A stretch of DNA of 9,709 bases from Candidatus Woesearchaeota archaeon (GTDB lineage Archaea > Nanobdellota > Nanobdellia > Woesearchaeales > PXDW01): contig PXDW01000011.1 in NCBI GenBank assembly GCA_003564925.1, forward strand, positions 1 through 9,709, read 5' to 3'. The notes beneath the pieces are model-generated. The model saw only the letters and a program-made list of their open reading frames with translations, was not told the DNA's origin and did no database searches. This document shows positions 5,773 to 9,709 of this stretch, piece after piece (the first letter of the stretch is position 1; each line of letters opens with the position of its first letter). The position numbers and the translations under genes were made by a program.

Positions 5773-6866
5773 AAGCTGCTCTTATAAGTTTAGGAAGTGT
5801 AAGCTCAAAATGGACTCTTCAAGCAATGAACAATTTTTTTGAGAGTGTTGATGATTTAGATATAAGAAAGATTGAAATTAACTTCGCTTCAAAGAATCCT
5901 ACTGTTTTATATGATGGAAAACCAATGCAGGCATATGACTGCATCTATGCAAAAGGCTCTTTCAGGTATGCCCAGCTTTTGAGATCAATAACAACATTCT
6001 ATAAAGAAGGCAAAACATTTATGCCTATAAAGGCTGAGGCTTTCACTATTGTTCATGACAAGCTTCTTACACAATTAGAGCTTCAGAAGAACGGAATACC
6101 TATGCCTAAAACTTATTTAAGCTCTACACCGATGGCAGCAAAAAAAATTCTTGAAAAAATAAATTATCCTATAATCATGAAGTTTCCACAAGGAACCCAA
6201 GGTAAAGGAGTTATGTTCGCAGACTCATTTGCAAGCGCTTCTTCGATGCTTGATGCACTTACCGCATTAAAACAGCCTTTTTTGATACAGGAGTATATAG
6301 AGACAGATGAAACTGATACAAGGGCATTTGTTATAGGAGATAAAGTTGTTGCCGGGATGAAAAGAAAAGCAATAAATGGAGAAAAAAGAGCAAATATTCA
6401 TGTTGGAGCAACAGGAGAAAGTTGTGAGCTTGATGCTTATACAAAAAAAATTGCTGTTCAGACCGCCAGAGTATTGGGAGCTGATATCTGTGCAGTAGAT
6501 ATTCTTGAGAGTGTTAAAGGCCCATTAGTAATAGAAGCGAATTTAAGCCCGGGACTGCAGGGAATTACAAAAGTAACAAAAGTAAATATAGCTGAAAAGA
6601 TCGCTTCTTATCTTGCAAGAAAGACAAAGGAAATGATGGAGAGCCAGAAGGTTTCTGGAGCAAGTGATATACTTAAAGAAATAGGAGTAAAAGAGGAAGG
6701 AGCAGCTAAAAAAATAATAACAAATCCTGACTTTAGGGGAAATAGGATTCTTCTACCCGAGATAGCAACCCAAATAACAAAATTTGACGATAAAGACCAC
6801 TTAGAATTCGAGATTGAAAAAGGAAAAATAAATATTAAAAAAATAGACATAGAGGATATAAAATAA
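5769..6866 (+). CDS. RimK-type ATP-grasp ligase with C-terminal AbrB-like extension
   Basis: ATP-grasp ligase that joins an amino acid, typically glutamate, to a carboxyl group of a protein or small molecule; relatives are RimK (S6 tails), LysX and the F420/methanopterin ligases. Residues 1-95 are the pre-ATP-grasp domain. ATP-binding motifs are the glycine-rich loop KFPQGTQGKGVM at 138-149, the hinge IQEYI at 173-177, an Arg/Lys segment (TRAFVIGDKVVAGMKRKA, 184-201) and the metal site E256-N258 in VIEANLSPGLQGI. The core ends near residue 285. A tail of about 75 residues follows; residues 316-360 (NPDFRGNRILLPEIA...FEIEKGKINIKK) have the spacing of a SpoVT/AbrB swapped-hairpin domain, an addition ordinary RimK lacks. 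The ATP-grasp call is secure; the substrate is unknown, and the AbrB resemblance is by eye. It overlaps the protease gene upstream, and its stop abuts the convergent gene. Confidence 0.85.
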   Translation: MKAALISLGSVSSKWTLQAMNNFFESVDDLDIRKIEINFASKNPTVLYDGKPMQAYDCIYAKGSFRYAQLLRSITTFYKEGKTFMPIKAEAFTIVHDKLLTQLELQKNGIPMPKTYLSSTPMAAKKILEKINYPIIMKFPQGTQGKGVMFADSFASASSMLDALTALKQPFLIQEYIETDETDTRAFVIGDKVVAGMKRKAINGEKRANIHVGATGESCELDAYTKKIAVQTARVLGADICAVDILESVKGPLVIEANLSPGLQGITKVTKVNIAEKIASYLARKTKEMMESQKVSGASDILKEIGVKEEGAAKKIITNPDFRGNRILLPEIATQITKFDDKDHLEFEIEKGKINIKKIDIEDIK

Positions 6867-8228
6867 TCATTCCCCGTATTTTTTATATATAAAAAAATAC
6901 ATTATAGACAATATAGCTATTCCTAATAAAGGCCAGAATAAGCTCATTTTCTCTGATTCATTAGGCAACCCCGTTACAACAAAGCCGGTTATATCTTCTA
7001 ATTCTTTATCTTCTACGATATCGTGGGCTTCTTTATATGTATCATTAAAAGAATCTTTGGAGGTAGTAGAGCAGCTCCTTAATTCCACAATATCAGGTTT
7101 TTTAATATCGCATTGCTCTGGATCTGTTATATCTTTACAAATAAACTCTTGGATTCCGTCTATACATTCGCTCGCAGGCATACATTCCCATGTCCTGTTT
7201 TCACAATTATAAGTATTTGTATAAAAAGTTCCTGTAGAACTTGGTGGTCTTTGAGCTGAACTACGAATTCTATATATGCAATTTTGTGTTTCTAAGGGCT
7301 TATCTTCTTTTGTATCACATTCATTCAGATCTATACAAGTTCTTGTCTGAGTATTAGATGACAGGCATGCCCCCCAATCTGTGCATGACCATGATTCTAT
7401 ACATGGCTCAATGATATTTGTATTATTGTTTTCTTGAGTTTTGTTTAATAGAACCGAACATTCTTGCAATTCATTAGGCTTGTCATAAGTTGTTTCGCAG
7501 CTGTTTTGGTCTGTGCAGATTCTTGTCTGCTGTCCATCAATACAATCGCTCCAATTAGTGCATTGCCAACTCTCATCGCAAATATATGTGCATTCTTGCA
7601 CTTCTATTGGCTTATCATAAGTTGTTTCGCAGCTGTTTTGGTCTGTGCAGATTCTTGTCTGGTAACCTTCCTTTGAGCATTCAGACCAGTTGGTGCACAT
7701 CCATGATTCTAAACAAATATATGTGCATTCTTGCACTTCTATTGGCTTGTCTTCTTCTGTACCGCATTTATGCTTATCAATACAAATTCTTGTTTGAGTT
7801 CCATCTTCCTGACAAACTTCCCAATCAGAACATTTCCAATTTTCATAACATCCAAAATCACAATATCTTGTTGTTTCTGGAGTGTTGGATTCTCCAAGGC
7901 AATCATTAAGCTTTTCGCATGTTCTGTATTGTGTATTGTTCGAGCAGTAATCAGACCAAGGCCCACAATACCACAATATCTGGCATGATGGCTCAGAATC
8001 CTTGAAAGTATAAGTGCAGTTTTTTATCTCTTCAGGTTTATCATAATCTGTTCCACATTCATTTAAATCATTGCAAGTTCTTATTCTTGTGTTGTTTTGA
8101 TAACATGAACTCCAGGTTGTGCAGTTCCAATCCTCTATGCATTCATAATCTGCAAAAGCATCTAAAGCTAGAATTACAAAAAATAAAAAAATTAGAAAAA
8201 ACATTAAGCTCCTTATTTTTGAATTCAT
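6867..8228 (-). CDS. Secreted, membrane-anchored Cys-rich protein with seven TSP1-like repeats
   Basis: A 453-residue cell-surface protein. Residues 1-26 are a Sec signal peptide (KIR, then a Phe/Leu/Ile core, then AFA before D27). Seven six-cysteine repeats follow, starting at C30, C82, C127, C172, C217, C276 and C342. The usual pattern is C-x5-C-x5-C-x8/9-C-x5-C-x12-C, with W-x-C-x-x-W, TR-x-C and DKPxE at fixed places; the second repeat has one more residue after the second Cys, and the seventh is divergent. This resembles thrombospondin type 1 repeats, presumably held by three disulfides each. A Ser/Pro linker lies near 323-335, about ten N-glycosylation sequons are present, and the protein ends with an ITGFVVTG segment, a membrane helix (430-448) and KKYGE inside. 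AGGA before ATG 8228 supports the start. It follows the larger Cys-rich gene by 33 bases, so an operon is likely. Function unknown; adhesion or cell-cell contact is a guess. Confidence 0.8.
   Translation of the reverse strand: MNSKIRSLMFFLIFLFFVILALDAFADYECIEDWNCTTWSSCYQNNTRIRTCNDLNECGTDYDKPEEIKNCTYTFKDSEPSCQILWYCGPWSDYCSNNTQYRTCEKLNDCLGESNTPETTRYCDFGCYENWKCSDWEVCQEDGTQTRICIDKHKCGTEEDKPIEVQECTYICLESWMCTNWSECSKEGYQTRICTDQNSCETTYDKPIEVQECTYICDESWQCTNWSDCIDGQQTRICTDQNSCETTYDKPNELQECSVLLNKTQENNNTNIIEPCIESWSCTDWGACLSSNTQTRTCIDLNECDTKEDKPLETQNCIYRIRSSAQRPPSSTGTFYTNTYNCENRTWECMPASECIDGIQEFICKDITDPEQCDIKKPDIVELRSCSTTSKDSFNDTYKEAHDIVEDKELEDITGFVVTGLPNESEKMSLFWPLLGIAILSIMYFFIYKKYGE
7483..7661 (-). repeat. 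Identical 47-bp direct repeats in two TSP1-like units
   Basis: Positions 7483-7529 and 7615-7661 are identical over 47 bases, 132 bases apart, and encode the TRICTDQNSCETTYD part of repeats 4 and 5. Synonymous sites are identical too, so the units were duplicated or converted recently rather than merely conserved for protein reasons. Confidence 0.9.
7579..7748 (-). repeat. Identical 35-bp direct repeats in the same gene
   Basis: Positions 7579-7613 and 7714-7748 are identical over 35 bases, 135 bases apart. They encode the DKPIEVQECTYIC junction after repeats 3 and 4. Together with the 47-bp pair they show that units 3-5 exchanged sequence recently. Confidence 0.9.
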
Positions 8229-8261
8229 TTTATCCTAAGCCTTTCTTAAAAATAATAAAAA

Positions 8262-9709
8262 TCAAACTATGTCAAAGTCCCTATACAAGACTCTTCTTAA
8301 GTTATCATTGCTTATGACAATTCTCATATAGTGCCTTCCAGGATATGCATCATAAGGAACCATGAACTCTATAAGCCTTGTTCTTTCATGCCCTGGAGCA
8401 ATATTGAATCTGGCAGTTCTCATCCAGATTCCAAGTGTATCAATAAAGACTGTAATTCTTAAATTATCTATATTAACATTTCCCATATTTTCTGTTGTTA
8501 CATAAATCTGCTGAATATCTCCTGGCCTGAGGAATTCGTTGAAAGCAGTTCTTGCTAGCAATAAAGACACAAAAGGTTCTTCTTTAACTACTACTTTTAC
8601 TGTCTTTGATAACGAGCAGGTTCCATCTGTCGCTGAAACAATAATGTTATATGTTCCTGCATCTCCCTTGGTTGTTTTCCATATGCCATTATCTCCTACA
8701 GGATTAGATATGCTATATACAACATTATATCCATGAGGATGACTTACTTCAACATCAATTTCTACTATTTCGCCCTCAAAAACAGATATTTGATCGATTA
8801 CATCAATACTTGGGCCATTTATGCCGCAGTAATCACAAGCAATCTTAAATTCTGAATAATCTCCTGTGTAACAAACTCCGCATTGCTTTACATCATAAAC
8901 TTCTTTACAATGCTGATAGTTATCCTGCTGACATTCTGTGTAAGAAATACATATCCACTCATCAACACAAATTAAGCAGTCCTCATCATAAATTATCTCT
9001 GAATCATTTCCACAGTAAGGATAATTCCAGGTGTATTCTACATATGCTGTTCCATTTCCAATACACTCTCTTGAAATTTCTGTTGATATGCAATTACATA
9101 TGCTGTTTTCAACTTCTCTGACTAAATCAGCATCGCAATAATCAAATAAAGAGTATTTTTCCCTTTGCTGCATCATTATTCCATCATTAACACAGCCAAT
9201 ATTGTGCCAAGAACCATAATCGCATTCACATTCATTGCTGTGTATTTCTCTTGTCAATGGAGCGTTACAATACACATATCCTGAAAGCTCCTGTCTTGTC
9301 TGCTTCATATAGCCGTCATCTAAGCAAACTACATCTTCCCAATCTGTGTATTGGCAACTGCATGCTTCATTCTCTAAAGTTTGGTAAAGCTTGTCTTCGC
9401 AGTAATTAAAATCTGATGTCTCATATTTTACATATCTCATATAGCCGTCTGATACGCATATATCTTCTTCCCAGCAGCTGTATTCACATTTACAGTCTGT
9501 ATCCTGTTCTATTTTATCAAAAGGCTGCTCGCAATAATCATAATTCCAATTATAAGAAACTAAAGCGAATCCATCCTGTATACAAATCCTTGATGATTCA
9601 TATGATTCACAATCACATAATTCATCTTCTACTTCTCTTTCCAAAGGTTCTGTACAATAATCATAGCCAGAAAGCTCCTGTCTTGTCTGCTTCATATAGC
9701 CGTTATCTA
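8262..9709 (-). CDS. Large Cys-rich repeat protein with Ig-like and CARDB-like C-terminus, 5' end outside window
   Basis: C-terminal 480 or so residues of a longer, probably secreted protein; the frame is open through the right edge, and the first ATG (9695) lies inside a repeat unit. Numbering from that Met, residues 1-228 contain units of 41-44 residues with the pattern YC, then about 13 residues, C-x-C, about 10 residues, C-x-(D/N)-G; YC falls at 14, 55, 99, 143, 187 and 228. A further Cys-rich stretch follows (229-290). Residues 296-371 look like an Ig-like/cadherin-type beta sandwich (FEGEIVEIDVEVSHPHG..., DAGTYNIIVSATDG). Residues 374-477 resemble a CARDB-type domain (LRPGDIQQIYVTTENMGNVN, then PYDAYPGRHYMRIVISND). 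There is no C-terminal membrane helix, so attachment must be elsewhere or through partners. The anchored TSP1-like gene lies 33 bases downstream. Secretion is inferred from composition; the N-terminus is not visible. Confidence 0.75.
   Translation of the reverse strand, partial: DNGYMKQTRQELSGYDYCTEPLEREVEDELCDCESYESSRICIQDGFALVSYNWNYDYCEQPFDKIEQDTDCKCEYSCWEEDICVSDGYMRYVKYETSDFNYCEDKLYQTLENEACSCQYTDWEDVVCLDDGYMKQTRQELSGYVYCNAPLTREIHSNECECDYGSWHNIGCVNDGIMMQQREKYSLFDYCDADLVREVENSICNCISTEISRECIGNGTAYVEYTWNYPYCGNDSEIIYDEDCLICVDEWICISYTECQQDNYQHCKEVYDVKQCGVCYTGDYSEFKIACDYCGINGPSIDVIDQISVFEGEIVEIDVEVSHPHGYNVVYSISNPVGDNGIWKTTKGDAGTYNIIVSATDGTCSLSKTVKVVVKEEPFVSLLLARTAFNEFLRPGDIQQIYVTTENMGNVNIDNLRITVFIDTLGIWMRTARFNIAPGHERTRLIEFMVPYDAYPGRHYMRIVISNDNLRRVLYRDFDIV
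9283..9709 (-). repeat. 40-bp direct repeats in the large Cys-rich gene
   Basis: Positions 9283-9322 and 9670-9709 match at 39 of 40 bases, 387 bases apart, which equals three repeat units (41+44+44 codons). They encode DGYMKQTRQELSG. The second copy reaches the window edge and may continue. The spacing suggests a higher-order block of three units was duplicated. Confidence 0.88.

Noticed and set aside
7483..7748. CRISPR-like spaced repeats
   Set aside because: There are only two copies of each repeat, they lie in frame inside a coding gene, and the spacing equals one protein repeat unit.
7464..7988. Plus-strand frames opposite the TSP1-like gene
   Set aside because: They mirror the repeated minus-strand coding sequence, overlap one another and lack start signals. 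The minus-strand protein has a signal peptide, repeat pattern and anchor.

Overview
The window looks like a chromosomal segment of an AT-rich archaeon, most likely a DPANN-type lineage (Woesearchaeota/Pacearchaeota-like; this placement is inference). Support comes from an archaeal-type uS15, an archaeal RecJ-like DHH nuclease beside it, a Pth2 peptidyl-tRNA hydrolase, a class I lysyl-tRNA synthetase, TATA-box promoters, a tRNA gene without encoded CCA, and large Cys-rich secreted proteins whose C-terminal modules resemble those I know from DPANN genomes.

Layout. 1-444 (+) is the 3' part of an Lrp/AsnC-type regulator. It meets head-on an unrecognised small protein gene (445-879, -). A 173-base intergenic region then holds a TATA box and three well-formed stem-loops, either the leader of the next operon or a separate small RNA. 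1053-2880 (+) is rps15 followed after one base by a RecJ/GAN-like phosphoesterase. A small winged-helix regulator (2875-3153, -) and a tRNA-Arg(GCG) gene (3304-3375, -) follow. 3449-5355 (+) is pth2-lysS, overlapping by one base. 5419-6866 (+) is a retropepsin-like 'RimB-type' protease gene overlapping by four bases a RimK-type ATP-grasp ligase gene, whose product ends in what looks like an AbrB-like domain. From 6867 to the right edge (-) lie two genes for Cys-rich repeat proteins: a signal-peptide/TM-anchored protein with seven six-cysteine repeats, and upstream of it the C-terminal part of a longer protein with a different cysteine repeat, an Ig-like domain and a CARDB-like end.

How the genes fit together. 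The left and middle parts are information processing: ribosome, replication nuclease, tRNA, tRNA recycling and charging. The protease/ligase pair probably adds and trims amino-acid tails on a protein or small molecule. The Cys-rich pair probably forms part of the cell surface. All three convergent gene pairs have touching or overlapping stop codons, so packing is very tight. The least explained items are the stem-loop cluster before rps15, the ligase/AbrB fusion and the two Cys-rich proteins.
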